DNA from: Marinobacter nanhaiticus D15-8W
Lineage (GTDB): Bacteria > Pseudomonadota > Gammaproteobacteria > Pseudomonadales > Oleiphilaceae
NCBI RefSeq assembly: GCF_036511935.1
Contig: NZ_AP028878.1
Coordinates: forward strand, 682,001 to 746,000
Direction: 5' to 3'
Length of the DNA: 64,000 nucleotides
Under the pieces are notes generated by a model, which had not been told where the DNA came from, ran no database searches, and saw only the letters and a list, made by a program, of their open reading frames with translations. Each line of letters begins with the position of its first letter. Position 1 is the first letter of the stretch. The position numbers were made by a program, and so were the translations under genes. Below, in pieces: positions 38,551-48,134 of this stretch.

Positions 38551-39306
38551 ATGACTGACCAGGCGTCGACGAATCCGGCCGTAACCGTGACCGAGCAGGA
38601 CGTCGTGGCGTACCTGAAGGACAATCCCGACTTCTTCGTGCGTCAGGACGAGTTGTTGCGCAGCCTGAAATTGCCCCATGACAGTGGCCGGGCGATTTCC
38701 CTGGTGGAGCGCCAGGTACACCTGTTCCGTGAGCAGCGGGACATGCTGCGTCATGAGCTGGGCGAGCTGATTGAGATTGCCCGCCACAACGACCGGTTGT
38801 TCGAAAAGAGTAAGCGCCTGCTTACCCATGTAATCGAAGCCCGTTCCCTCAATGAGATGGCATCGGTCATCGACGACAGTATCCGCGGCGATTTTGGCCT
38901 GGATGCGGCTTCCCTGATCGTGTTCGACGATGTCGATACTGCTGCCGAACCGGAAGGTGCCCTGGTCCGGGTGGCCCGCGATGCTGCACAGTCCCAGCTT
39001 GGCGCCCTGCTGGATGGTCAGCGTGCCGTATGCGGCCAGTTCCGCATGGATCAGCGTGCATTCCTGTTCCCACGTCGGGAAAATCCCATTGCTTCGGTCG
39101 CACTGGTGCCGTTGCGGCATGGTGACTTGCTGGGACTGTTCGCCATCGGTAGTGAGCAGGCGGGCTATTTCGACGAGAGTATGGGCTCGCTGTTCCTGAC
39201 CTATATCAGCGACACCTTGAGCCGTTTGCTGCCGCCCCTGATGGCGCGCCACAGTGCCCACGCCACAGTGGCTGAAGCCGAGGAAAAGGTTGCCGAATCA
39301 CGCTGA
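38551..39306 (+). CDS. DUF484 family protein
   Basis: A 251-residue cytoplasmic protein of the DUF484 family, a GAF-like domain with an N-terminal helical part (VVAYLKDNPDFFVRQDELL, then SLVERQVHLFREQRDML). The family nearly always lies between dapF and xerC, as here, yet its role is not known. AGGAGG about nine bases before the ATG supports the start. xerC begins 25 bases downstream, so both are likely on one transcript with lysA and dapF. Confidence 0.94.
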   Translation: MTDQASTNPAVTVTEQDVVAYLKDNPDFFVRQDELLRSLKLPHDSGRAISLVERQVHLFREQRDMLRHELGELIEIARHNDRLFEKSKRLLTHVIEARSLNEMASVIDDSIRGDFGLDAASLIVFDDVDTAAEPEGALVRVARDAAQSQLGALLDGQRAVCGQFRMDQRAFLFPRRENPIASVALVPLRHGDLLGLFAIGSEQAGYFDESMGSLFLTYISDTLSRLLPPLMARHSAHATVAEAEEKVAESR

Positions 39307-39331
39307 CCCCTTGCGCTAGCGGACCACACCC

Positions 39332-40264
39332 ATGAGCGAGTTGCCCGACACCTTGACCGAGCCGCTGGCCCGGTTCGTCGAACACCTGCGTTCCGAGCGA
39401 CGTCACTCGGCCCATACCTGCTCCAACTACCGGCGTGATATCGAGCGCCTTGCCATCGCGCTGGCCGAGGACGACCGCAAGCACTGGTCCGACCTCGATG
39501 TGCATGGCTTGCGGCGCCACGTGGCCAACCTTAGCCGCGCGGGCCTTGGGGGAAGGAGTGTCGCCCGCCACCTGTCGTCCATCCGGCGTTTTTACGAGTT
39601 CCTCTTGCGCGAGCGTGAGGTGAAGGACAACCCGGCCCTGGATGTCCGGGCGCCGAAGTCCGGCAAGAAGCTTCCGCGCGTCGCCGACGTAGACCAGCTC
39701 AACCACCTGCTGAATGCGTCGCCGGACGATCCGCTGGAAGTGCGCGATCGCGCCATGTTCGAGCTGATCTATTCGTCGGGTCTGCGTCTGGCGGAACTGG
39801 TCGGGCTGGACCTGGATAACCTCGACCCCGTGGACCGGGAAATCCGGGTGTTGGGTAAAGGCAGCAAGACGCGGGTCCTGCCGGTTGGGCGTCAGGCTTG
39901 GCAGGCCCTGGAGGAATGGCAGCGGGTTCGCCGCGAATTGGCGCTAGACGGTCAACGGGCCCTGTTCCTGAGCCGCAACGGCGACCGGCTGAGTCCGCGT
40001 AGCGTACAGGCCCGTATGCATCGCTGGGGGCTGCACAAGGGTGCGGACCAGCGGTTGCATCCACACCTGTTCCGGCATTCCTTCGCCAGCCATCTCCTTG
40101 AATCCAGCGGTGACCTGCGAGCAGTCCAGGAACTCCTGGGCCATGCGGATATCTCAACAACCCAGGTGTACACCCACCTGGATTACCAGCACTTGGCGCG
40201 GGTATACGACAGGGCCCATCCCAGGGCAAAGCGGCGCAAACCCGAGGGCCCGGCGGAATCGTAA
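39332..40264 (+). CDS. xerC: Tyrosine recombinase XerC
   Basis: A 310-residue XerC, which with XerD resolves chromosome dimers at dif during division. The N-terminal SAM-like domain is followed by the catalytic domain with Arg152 (SSGLRLAEL), a Lys in GKGSKTR, the His-x-x-Arg box (HLFRHSFAS), a second His in LGHADIS and the nucleophile Tyr280 (TTQVYTHLD). It ends the dapF-DUF484-xerC unit. No integron or phage context is present, so this is the housekeeping recombinase. Confidence 0.97.
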   Translation: MSELPDTLTEPLARFVEHLRSERRHSAHTCSNYRRDIERLAIALAEDDRKHWSDLDVHGLRRHVANLSRAGLGGRSVARHLSSIRRFYEFLLREREVKDNPALDVRAPKSGKKLPRVADVDQLNHLLNASPDDPLEVRDRAMFELIYSSGLRLAELVGLDLDNLDPVDREIRVLGKGSKTRVLPVGRQAWQALEEWQRVRRELALDGQRALFLSRNGDRLSPRSVQARMHRWGLHKGADQRLHPHLFRHSFASHLLESSGDLRAVQELLGHADISTTQVYTHLDYQHLARVYDRAHPRAKRRKPEGPAES

Positions 40265-40374
40265 ACGTTAGCTGCGCCGGGTATGCCTCTGGTCGCAACG
40301 ACGAATCCTTCTATACTGTTAATCTGACAACATGGCGCCCGTGAAAACCCAACGGAGATCATAAGGCTGTAAAT

Positions 40375-41979
40375 ATGGATCTCAATGACGCTGCTCCCCA
40401 CGACTGGCAGGAAGAACGATATACGCTGCAGCGTTTGCTGGTGCGCACCAGCCTGTTCGCGGCGGGTCAGGACGGGACCATCGACACCCTGCTCGACAAC
40501 CTGCGTAACGCCCTGCGCCACGAATCCTGTGAGCTCGATAGCCTGCGCCGGCTCCAGCATGACCTGGACGAGGCACTGGAGCGCCTTGATGGTAAGCGTG
40601 CCCACACCGAGCGCCAGCTGAAACTATCGCTGACCAGCCTCCTTGCGGTATTCGAAGAGACTGGCGAGACCTCCCGCAAGCAGTACCGGGCGCTGGAAAA
40701 GCAGATCGACAAACTGGAACTGGATGGCGAAGCCATCACCACCTGGCTCGTGGATCTGGCGGCGTTGGCAGGCCATCCCGACGCGCCCACGTCAGAGGAA
40801 GCCGGGACTTCCAGGCAAGAGGCTCGCGGTTGGCGGCGCCTTTTCTCTCGCCATGAAGACGAGCCCGAGTCGGCTGCGCCACAGCCCACTGCGCAGCTCC
40901 AGCCCACGGCGTCGGAGGACTCCGAGTCGGAGCAGCGTCTGCGAATCGCCCGCCGAATCGGGGAATTGCTCGGCCATGTGCTCGAGCAGGTCAGCCTTGA
41001 ACCCAATGCTCATGCCCGAGCCGTGCACCTCAAGCAGTTACTCGATCAGAGTTACGAATGGAGCGAACTGCGGGATGCCCTCAACGAGATCGTCGACCTG
41101 GTCATCGCGGCGGTGAGCCGTGGTCGGAGCGAGTTCGAGGACTTCCTCAAGCGTCTCGATGAGCGGCTTGCAGCCCTAAAGGCAAACTGTGAGGCGCAGG
41201 CGGAGGCGGGCGCCGATCGCCGTAGCGCGACAGAGGCCCTGGATCAGGTGCTGAGCACCCAGCTTGAGGATATGGGTACCGCGGTCTCGCGGTCGACGAG
41301 CCTGGACCAGTTGAAGGCGTCGGTTACCCGCAATATCCAATCGATTTCCGATTCCTTCCGCGACTACCGCGATGAAGACTGTCGGCGTGAAAAAGTGCTG
41401 GAGGAAAAGCTGGTCGCCATGCAGGAAAAGCTGGCGGGTATGGAAGCCTACTCCGAGCAGGTCCAGGAACAGCTGCGCACCGAACGCTCGCGGGCACTGA
41501 CTGACACGCTCTCCCAGCTACCCAATCGCGAAGCCTGGCAGCAAAGACTGCAACTGGAGTTCGACCGCTGGCGGCGCTATCGCCATCCGATCACCCTGGC
41601 GGTGCTGGATATCGATCACTTCAAGAAGGTCAACGACTCCTTTGGGCATAAGGCCGGCGACCGGGTGATCCAGTTGGTGGCCAAAGCCCTCTGTGATCGT
41701 CTGCGTACCACCGATTTCGTGGCCCGCTACGGTGGTGAGGAATTCGTCATGCTGTTGCCCGAGACGGACATTGACGTGGCTTACAGGGTTCTGGACGACT
41801 TGCGCATGCACATCGCCGGTTTGCCGTTCCATTTCCAGAACCAGCCAGTGACGATTACCGTCTCTGTGGGCATTGTGCCTTTTGGCAGCAGCGATAGCCC
41901 GGAAGAGCTGTTTGACCTGGGTGACAAGGCGCTCTACCGGGCCAAGCACGAAGGACGGAACCGGGTTGTTCGGGCCTGA
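40375..41979 (+). CDS. Diguanylate cyclase with long helical N-terminus
   Basis: A 534-residue cyclase. The first 370 residues are almost wholly helical, with coiled-coil stretches and an acidic linker around 170-190; no sensor domain or membrane helix is evident. The GGEEF motif is at 453-457, and RTTD at 444-447 is the RxxD product-inhibition site, so the enzyme should be active and self-limiting. The N-terminal region (QRLLVRTSLFAAGQDGTIDTLL) reminds me of the conserved domain of Pseudomonas DgcP, which is directed to cell poles; that is from memory. TATACT at 40312-40317 may be its -10, and AAGG lies eight bases before the ATG. Confidence 0.93.
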   Translation: MDLNDAAPHDWQEERYTLQRLLVRTSLFAAGQDGTIDTLLDNLRNALRHESCELDSLRRLQHDLDEALERLDGKRAHTERQLKLSLTSLLAVFEETGETSRKQYRALEKQIDKLELDGEAITTWLVDLAALAGHPDAPTSEEAGTSRQEARGWRRLFSRHEDEPESAAPQPTAQLQPTASEDSESEQRLRIARRIGELLGHVLEQVSLEPNAHARAVHLKQLLDQSYEWSELRDALNEIVDLVIAAVSRGRSEFEDFLKRLDERLAALKANCEAQAEAGADRRSATEALDQVLSTQLEDMGTAVSRSTSLDQLKASVTRNIQSISDSFRDYRDEDCRREKVLEEKLVAMQEKLAGMEAYSEQVQEQLRTERSRALTDTLSQLPNREAWQQRLQLEFDRWRRYRHPITLAVLDIDHFKKVNDSFGHKAGDRVIQLVAKALCDRLRTTDFVARYGGEEFVMLLPETDIDVAYRVLDDLRMHIAGLPFHFQNQPVTITVSVGIVPFGSSDSPEELFDLGDKALYRAKHEGRNRVVRA

Positions 41980-42010
41980 AGATCGACCTGGTTCCGTAGC
42001 AGGATGGGCC

Positions 42011-42244
42011 TTAATGCCGTAGTAACGCGTCCAGCTCGTCGATCACTTCGGCCCAGTCGGAATCGTCTTCGATACCCTGATGCAGGAAGCTGGATTGGGC
42101 GGCCGTCCAGAAGGTGGCGTCGGGCAGGGCCACTTCCTGGGGGAGTGGGGCGTACTTGGCGATGAACGTCTCAATGCTTTCCTGGTCTGCCGGTAAGCCG
42201 AGCTGTTCGAAAAGCGTGTGCAAATTGTGCTGACTCGTGTCCAT
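42011..42244 (-). CDS. DUF2789 family protein
   Basis: A 77-residue acidic protein of the DUF2789 family, with the N-terminal HNLHTLFEQLGLPAD and a C-terminal WAEVIDELDALLR helix. The family is short, conserved in Pseudomonas and relatives, and of unknown function. GAGAGGA lies about 12 bases before the ATG. It is convergent with the diguanylate cyclase and divergent from the hybrid kinase. Confidence 0.85.
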   Translation of the reverse strand: MDTSQHNLHTLFEQLGLPADQESIETFIAKYAPLPQEVALPDATFWTAAQSSFLHQGIEDDSDWAEVIDELDALLRH

Positions 42245-42475
42245 GGTGCTAAAGTCCTCTCTGCCTAGATCACCTGAAAGTCAATCGAAAGAAAGTCATA
42301 TAAAAAAGTCATACGAAAAACGGCTGGAAGCCTGCACAGTTCTCGGGCAGCCTTCCCTAGGTGAAGTCTAATGGCCCGTTCCATGAAAAATCCAGGCTCA
42401 GGGCGGTCAGAATCATGAACAGATCGTTAGTCCTGAACCGTTAATCCTGAACGAACAGTCGATCCCGAGCGTTGT

Positions 42476-45400
42476 GTGAACACCCGAACTTTCCAAGGAT
42501 TTGCCTCGATCCGCCGTTTTGCGCTTTTCGTCCTTGCGCTGCTTGCCTGCGTCCTGAACGAGCCTTCGATCGCTGAGCCCAGGCTGGAGTCTCCGCAGCC
42601 TGTCCTGGGAGCTGCGGATCTCGACTGGTTGGCGCAGCAGGACAGTCTGAAGATCGGCATCGCCGGCCAGCGCAAGCCACTGGCATTCCTGGCGCCGGAC
42701 GGAGAAATGGCCGGTACCCACCCTGCTTTCGCGCGCCTGGTCGGTGGAAAGCTTGGCGTCAATGTCACCCTCGTGCCGGGAGCACCGGTATCCCTGGAGG
42801 CCCGGCTCAAGGAAGGTGAGCTGGATGCAATCATCACCACCCGTCAGCCACCGGTAAGCGCTCCGGACCTGTTGTTTACCGATCCGGTGATGAGCCTCAA
42901 CTATGGATTGTTCGCCAATGTGGAGGATGCGTCCGTCCAGCGTCTGTCGGACCTCGAGCATAAGCGCGTTGCGCTGATAGCCGGCGACGCCCACCAGTAT
43001 ATGCTGCTCGATGCGGTGGATTCCTTCCGCCCGACACCCGTCCGGTCAGTGAGCGAGGCGGTAAACGCTATCCTTTCCGGAAGGGCAGACGCCTTCTTCG
43101 CGCCCATGCCGGTAATATCCGACTACCTGCGCGCCGGGCTGATCGACCAGCTGTCGCTGGTAACCGTGCTCAATAATCAACCGGCCCAAGTTGCCTTTGC
43201 CGTGGCGGCGGGCGACGAACGGCTGCAGCGTATCCTCAATGCGGGAGTAGAGGCGATCAGTGGCAGCGAGAGCCGTAACATCCAGCAGCAGTGGATCTCC
43301 TTCGAGCTACCGGGCGTCGATACGGAAAACGATGTGGCGATTTCGTCGCAAGAGCGCAGCTGGCTCAGGCGCCATCCGGATTTGCGCATCGCGTACCGTA
43401 CCGACTGGCCGCCCTTCGAATTCATTGAAGACGATCGCCCCAGCGGCTTGGTGCCCGACCTGGCCAACAATCTGGCCGAACGCCTGGATGTGCGTTTTGA
43501 CAGCCGCACCATCGAGGACTGGTCGCGGGCGGAAACCATGCTGCAGGAGGGCGAGATCGACGTTATCCCGGCATTGCCGCGTACGCCGCGTCGCGAGAAC
43601 CTGTTCCTGTTCACCCGCGCCTACCTGAGCCTGCCCATCGCCCTGGTCATCCGTGAAGACGGTCGCTTCGTCGGTGATTTGCGGGAGCTACGGGATGAGC
43701 GTGTCGGCGTGGTGCGCCAGCACGCCAGCCATGAATACCTGCTTATCAACCATCCGGAACTGAATATGTTTCCGGTGGATAACCTGGAGCAGGGGTTGCT
43801 GGATCTTTCCAACGGCGACCTGGACGTTATGGTGACCCATATTCCCGGAGTCAGTTACACCGTTGCGCGGCTGGGACTCTCTAACCTGCGTATCACCAGT
43901 ATCACCCCCTATCAGTACGAGTTGCGGTTGGCCGTCCGCCGGGACGAGCCCGAGTTGCTGCGTATCCTTAACAAGGGACTGGGGGCTATCAGCAAACAGG
44001 AATACGACAGCATCTACAATCGCTGGATCCACCTGGATATCGAACAGGACATCGATTACACCGTCGTGCGCCGCGTGGTGCTGATCGCGGTCGTGGTGGT
44101 GCTGATCTTCCTCTATTGGAACCGCAAGCTGTCCCGGGAAGTGGACGAACGGATCCGCTCCGAGGATGCGCTGCGGCGCAGTGAGGACGAACTGAGGGCG
44201 GCCAAGCTGGAGGCGGAAAAACTGGCTCGTGAGGCGGAATCAGCCAACCGGGCCAAAAGTGAGTTCCTGGCCAATATGTCCCACGAGATTCGCACGCCGA
44301 TGAATGCGGTGATGGGCTATAGCGAGTTGCTCGAGGGTAGCGTCACCGACCCGCGCCAGCGTGGGTACATCGAATCCATCAAGGCGGGTAGCCGCAGCCT
44401 GCTGACGCTAATCAACGACATTCTCGATCTCTCACGCATCGAGGCCGGCAAGATGCGTCTCGAGTTTGGTCCCCTGGATCTGCAGCGCTTGCTGGAAGAT
44501 GTGCGCCGGATATTCGAGATGCGAGCCAAGGCGCGCGGTCTGACGCTTGAGGTCACCCTATCCGACGATATGCCCGCGGCCATGGTGTTGGATGAGACGC
44601 GGCTGCGCCAAGTGCTGTTCAACCTCGTGGGCAACGCCATCAAGTTCACCCATGAAGGGGGCATTCGCTTGAGTGCCCACACCGAGCGCTGCCATACGGA
44701 TGACTCCGGAGACGATTGCCAACTGGTGATCGAGGTCCAGGATACCGGCATCGGCATTCCCGACGATCAGCAGGCCCGTATCTTTGACGCCTTTGAACAG
44801 CAGGAAGGTCAGAGTAACCGGCAGTACGGTGGCACCGGCCTGGGTCTGGCCATCAGTCGCAAGCTGGTGCGCATGATGGGGGGCGAGCTGAGCGTGACCA
44901 GTACATCGGGCGAGGGCTCCTGCTTCCGCGTGGTATTGCATGATGTAGAGACCTCTTCTGCCGGGCCTGACACCCAAGGCGAAGGCGGTCCGGGCTTCAC
45001 CTTTGCCGGCGGGCAGGTGCTGGTGGTGGACGATAACCAGATCAACCGCCAGTTGGTTCGCGACATGTTGGAACCAGCCGGCCTCCGCGTGATCGACGCC
45101 GGTGATGGCGCCCAGGCACTCACCGTCGCGCGGGAGCGCCAGCCGGATGCCGTGTTGATGGACATCCGCATGCCGATTATGGACGGTTTCGCCTGCCGCA
45201 AGGCAATGCACGACGATGAGGCGCTGGCGCATATTCCGGTTGTCGCGCTGACGGCCTCGGTGATGCCAGGGGATGCTTCGCGCATCAAGGATGCCGGTTT
45301 CGACGGCTTCCTGCAGAAGCCGGTGAGTCGGCATGTGTTAATGCAGGAACTGGCGCGCTTCCTCGACCACGAGCTGAACCTTGAGGAAGAGGAACTGGAC

Positions 45401-45700
45401 GAAGACGACGAGCCGGTACTCTACACTATTACCAATCGCTACCAGCGCCGGCGGCTGGCGCAGGACCTCCAGGCCACCTTTGCCGATGACTGGGAATCGA
45501 TGCGCGGTAGTGGCGACCCGGAGCAACTGTCGGACTTTGCCGGGCGCCTGGTGGAGTGGGGCAAGCGGTATCGAGTATTGGAAGTGGTGGAATACGGTCG
45601 GGAGCTGCTCAGCGATGTGGAGTCCTTCGATCTGGACAGTGTGCACGACCGGCTCGAAGCCTTCCCGGAATTGCTGGGAGATCAGCCAGCGACGACCTGA
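42476..45700 (+). CDS. BvgS-type hybrid histidine kinase with two periplasmic binding domains
   Basis: A 1074-residue membrane sensor. A signal peptide (about 12-33) leads to two bacterial solute-binding folds (about 57-275 and 300-515), then one membrane helix (about 530-549), a kinase domain with His603 ([11 protein letters not shown]), ATP-binding boxes ([25 protein letters not shown]), and a receiver with Asp896 (LMDIRMP). The last 130 residues are helical, like a histidine phosphotransfer domain but without a His in the expected place. There is no PAS domain, unlike BvgS itself. The start is GTG 42476 with a weak ribosome site. No response-regulator gene is adjacent. Confidence 0.92.
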   Translation: MNTRTFQGFASIRRFALFVLALLACVLNEPSIAEPRLESPQPVLGAADLDWLAQQDSLKIGIAGQRKPLAFLAPDGEMAGTHPAFARLVGGKLGVNVTLVPGAPVSLEARLKEGELDAIITTRQPPVSAPDLLFTDPVMSLNYGLFANVEDASVQRLSDLEHKRVALIAGDAHQYMLLDAVDSFRPTPVRSVSEAVNAILSGRADAFFAPMPVISDYLRAGLIDQLSLVTVLNNQPAQVAFAVAAGDERLQRILNAGVEAISGSESRNIQQQWISFELPGVDTENDVAISSQERSWLRRHPDLRIAYRTDWPPFEFIEDDRPSGLVPDLANNLAERLDVRFDSRTIEDWSRAETMLQEGEIDVIPALPRTPRRENLFLFTRAYLSLPIALVIREDGRFVGDLRELRDERVGVVRQHASHEYLLINHPELNMFPVDNLEQGLLDLSNGDLDVMVTHIPGVSYTVARLGLSNLRITSITPYQYELRLAVRRDEPELLRILNKGLGAISKQEYDSIYNRWIHLDIEQDIDYTVVRRVVLIAVVVVLIFLYWNRKLSREVDERIRSEDALRRSEDELRAAKLEAEKLAREAESANRAKSEFLANMSHEIRTPMNAVMGYSELLEGSVTDPRQRGYIESIKAGSRSLLTLINDILDLSRIEAGKMRLEFGPLDLQRLLEDVRRIFEMRAKARGLTLEVTLSDDMPAAMVLDETRLRQVLFNLVGNAIKFTHEGGIRLSAHTERCHTDDSGDDCQLVIEVQDTGIGIPDDQQARIFDAFEQQEGQSNRQYGGTGLGLAISRKLVRMMGGELSVTSTSGEGSCFRVVLHDVETSSAGPDTQGEGGPGFTFAGGQVLVVDDNQINRQLVRDMLEPAGLRVIDAGDGAQALTVARERQPDAVLMDIRMPIMDGFACRKAMHDDEALAHIPVVALTASVMPGDASRIKDAGFDGFLQKPVSRHVLMQELARFLDHELNLEEEELDEDDEPVLYTITNRYQRRRLAQDLQATFADDWESMRGSGDPEQLSDFAGRLVEWGKRYRVLEVVEYGRELLSDVESFDLDSVHDRLEAFPELLGDQPATT

Positions 45701-45729
45701 GTGAGAGGCCGGGCCTTACATCCGAGGGA

Positions 45730-46122
45730 TCAAAGACAGTCGTACTGGGAGCGGCGGTCGAATGCGACGGACACCATGTCGTAACCCTGCTGGGTCAAAC
45801 GCCGCATCAGATCGCGATCGTGGACCATCGCCATGCAGATGGTGTGGATACTCTTCTGCAGGTGCGGTTCCGGCGGCTGGTTGCCGAAGCGGAAGTCGAC
45901 GATAAGGTATTTGCGCTCATAGTTCGCCGTTGCGGGGATATCTTCGCGGCTGATGCTGGTCGCGCCGATATAGGTGGGGCCTTCGCCGGTGAACAGATCG
46001 CTCATGAGCAGGTCGATGTTTTCCGCACGGGCGGACTGGACGCAGGCAGCGATGGGCAGCAGCGCAAGTACACAGAATAAACGTAGAAGGCCGATCCGCT
46101 GGCGCCGTACCTGTCCTTCCAT
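45730..46122 (-). CDS. Small exported protein of unknown function
   Basis: About 130 residues. A basic start and hydrophobic stretch (LLRLFCVLALLPIAA) end in a plausible cleavage site (ARAEN); the Cys in IAAC is also lipobox-like, so a lipoprotein is possible. The mature part contains two Cys (HTICMAMVH and QYDCL) that could form a disulfide. I do not recognise the family. GGGAG seven bases upstream favours ATG 46122 over the adjacent GTG 46125. It faces the hybrid kinase gene. Confidence 0.65.
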   Translation of the reverse strand: MEGQVRRQRIGLLRLFCVLALLPIAACVQSARAENIDLLMSDLFTGEGPTYIGATSISREDIPATANYERKYLIVDFRFGNQPPEPHLQKSIHTICMAMVHDRDLMRRLTQQGYDMVSVAFDRRSQYDCL

Positions 46123-46182
46123 CACGAATCTCCCAAGAGAAATGTAACAGAACGTTATGGGTTGTTACGGCGCATTATCGCA

Positions 46183-46223
46183 GAGTGACAGTCGTTTGCT
46201 TAGGCCTCGTTCACTCTTTTTTT
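46183..46223 (+). terminator. Terminator-like hairpin without an obvious gene
   Basis: GAGTGA and TCACTC form a 6-bp stem with a long 22-base loop, followed by seven T. The nearest plus-strand gene upstream ends 480 bases earlier, so it may be chance or end a short transcript. Confidence 0.3.
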
Positions 46224-46258
46224 CAATTTTTTGCAATAAAATGCGGGACACTCGCCAT

Positions 46259-47032
46259 TCAGGCAAGGGCATTCCTACGCTGCCAGGCCAGCCAGCCGAA
46301 CGACCAGAGCGTGGCCAGCGCCAGCGCGCCCAGAGTCCCCCAGTACACCCCTATCAGCGGATACAGCCAGAATACGGCAACGGTGTGGGTAATCAGCGAC
46401 CCCAGGCCCGCAGGGTAATGTTTGACCAGGGTCTGTGCGGGTGCCGGGCCATGTTGCCAGAAGATGATCGCCAGCAAGGGAAAGAAGGTCACCGGGAACG
46501 CGGCGAGCACGCCGCTCAAGGCAGCAGTACCCCAATAACCGGCTGAAGTGATGCCAACCACGATCAGGCCCGAAATGACACCGCGCGCAATATGCACACC
46601 CCAACCGGGACGCCGTTTAAGGGTGATCGCAGTATCCGCCAGGTGCCGCATTAGGCGATGGGCTACCAGCGTGAAGGCAATGCTGGCTAGCAGCGCCGCC
46701 CAGAGGGGGAGGTCGAGCAACGACAGGGGCAGGGCTACGACGACAAACGCAAGCAGTGAGAGCACCAGTGTCTTGATGCGGTTTTGGCCGGCGCTTGCGG
46801 CAAACGCCAGGGCCAATGCCTGGGCTCCGATAAAGCCGAGCAGTGTCCCCCGGGCTGCATCGGCGGCAAAGGCCGGACCCTGCTCGTAACCCAGGAAGAA
46901 CAACGCGACGCCTGTGCCCAGTGGGAACCCGGCCAGCACACCGGCGACCCGGGTGCTCAGCCGTTCTGCAAGCCAGGCCAGCGCCAGTACGGTAGCCAGG
47001 GTAACGGCGATCTTGATGATCAGCAGCGCCAT
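46259..47032 (-). CDS. Multi-pass membrane protein with internal duplication
   Basis: A 257-residue inner-membrane protein with about eight hydrophobic helices. Two halves share a motif: AGVLAGFPLGTGVALFFLG near residue 30 and SGVLAAFPVTFFPLLAIIF near 168, each followed by a Gln/His-Gly-Pro-Ala stretch. This suggests duplication and fusion of a smaller membrane protein, perhaps of the GlpM or a related small-transporter type; I cannot name the family. AAGGA lies eight bases before ATG 47032, which rules out a longer frame upstream. No neighbour indicates a substrate. Confidence 0.8.
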   Translation of the reverse strand: MALLIIKIAVTLATVLALAWLAERLSTRVAGVLAGFPLGTGVALFFLGYEQGPAFAADAARGTLLGFIGAQALALAFAASAGQNRIKTLVLSLLAFVVVALPLSLLDLPLWAALLASIAFTLVAHRLMRHLADTAITLKRRPGWGVHIARGVISGLIVVGITSAGYWGTAALSGVLAAFPVTFFPLLAIIFWQHGPAPAQTLVKHYPAGLGSLITHTVAVFWLYPLIGVYWGTLGALALATLWSFGWLAWQRRNALA

Positions 47033-47267
47033 ACGTCCATTCCTTGTTGATGTTCTTATCGTTGTCTTTGTTGGGCAATGCGCACGAAGTGCTAGCACTA
47101 TCTGCACCAAATTGACGCATCCTACGCGAATTGCTGCTGTTGTGGAATCCATATCCATCGTCTTCCGGGCCTATGGCGGATGGTATGGATGCGCTAGGAT
47201 TGGGAACATGAGAACACCGGCGGTAGTCTATTTTCGGGCCGGTTAGGTGATTGTCGGAGACGAAGTC

Positions 47268-47891
47268 ATGTATCAGTTGGTATTCAAGGGGGAGTGCGTC
47301 CCCGGCACGGACGAGCAAACGGCGCGGCGCAATGCCATGGCGCTGTTCAAGGCTACGCTGGACCAGGTGGACCGGATGTTCAGTGGCAACCGCGTTGTCA
47401 TCCGCAACAAACTCGACGAAGCCCAGGCGGCCAAGTACGAGGCCGTGCTGCGCAAGCACGGTATGGTCGTCCACGTCGAACCCATGGGCGGCGCGCCGAC
47501 GTCAACAGCGCCTTCACCTGCTCCCGCAGCTCAGCCGGCCAGGCCGGAACCGGCTCCGCGATCCGAACCGCTATCCCGGGCCCAGCCTGAAACCGCCGAG
47601 AGCGAGCCAGCCGCGAGCGGCGGTGGCGTTCCCGTAGAACCCGGCGATCGGTTGCAGGTCGCTGGGGAAAAGGTCGATAGCATCCTCGCGGGTTCCTCTC
47701 TCAAACTGGATGGTGCCCACGATCGCTTAAGCGAGACCCGGGAGGTGGAACCGCCCTTATTCGACCATTTGGATGACTGGACCCTTGCGCCGCCGGGCTC
47801 CACGCTGGTGGAGACGCGAGACGAGGTGCCGCCGGTGGTACCGGATATTTCCCATTTGTCACTGGTCGACAACGACGAGGATCGAAAATAA
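47268..47891 (+). CDS. Conserved hypothetical with N-terminal FKGE/GNR domain
   Basis: A 207-residue cytoplasmic protein. Residues 1-75 (YQLVFKGECVPGTD, then FSGNRVVIRNKLDEAQAAKYEAVLRKHG) resemble a small alpha-beta module found at the N-terminus of assorted proteobacterial proteins, including some with DUF805; from memory only. A Pro/Ala/Ser/Glu-rich linker (about 80-130) leads to an acidic C-terminal part without recognisable motifs. ATG 47268 lies eight bases after GGAG; the GTG at 47247 is less likely. A strong hairpin follows at 47900-47922. Confidence 0.7.
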   Translation: MYQLVFKGECVPGTDEQTARRNAMALFKATLDQVDRMFSGNRVVIRNKLDEAQAAKYEAVLRKHGMVVHVEPMGGAPTSTAPSPAPAAQPARPEPAPRSEPLSRAQPETAESEPAASGGGVPVEPGDRLQVAGEKVDSILAGSSLKLDGAHDRLSETREVEPPLFDHLDDWTLAPPGSTLVETRDEVPPVVPDISHLSLVDNDEDRK

Positions 47892-47899
47892 TACCTGCC

Positions 47900-47922
47900 G
47901 CGCCGTGAGCCTCTCACGGCGC
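47900..47922 (+). terminator. Perfect hairpin after the 47268-47891 gene
   Basis: GCGCCGTGAG and CTCACGGCGC form a 10-bp stem with a 3-base loop. The following TGTCATTTC is only moderately T-rich, so termination may be partial. Confidence 0.6.
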
Positions 47923-48011
47923 TGTCATTTCTGGCCGCTAACCTTTGTGTTTCGACGACGTCCCGGATGGTCTACGTAGACCTTTGCCGACCCGTTAGCG
48001 TGCCGAGCAAA

Positions 48012-48103
48012 GGAACATTCGGTTAAGTCTATTGGCGATTCTTGCCTTTCTGGGAAGACCCTTGAGGCTCGCGGAACTGTTAATAGACTTAACCAGAGGT
48101 TCC
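48012..48103. repeat. Family A palindromic repeat, copy 3
   Basis: A 92-bp palindrome. GGAACATTCGGTTAAGTCTA at the left pairs with the right arm ending AACCAGAGGTTCC. The left part in reverse complement (AGAATCGCCAATAGACTTA) matches copy 2 almost exactly. It ends 31 bases before the TTG start of the plpD-like gene, in its 5' region. Confidence 0.75.
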
Positions 48104-48134
48104 CATGGAAACGGATAATGGAAAGGAGTGCCGT

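Noticed and set aside
37420..39261. 613-codon minus-strand frame across lysA, dapF and the DUF484 gene
   Set aside because: Covers the antisense of three confident genes and has no recognisable domain or ribosome site.
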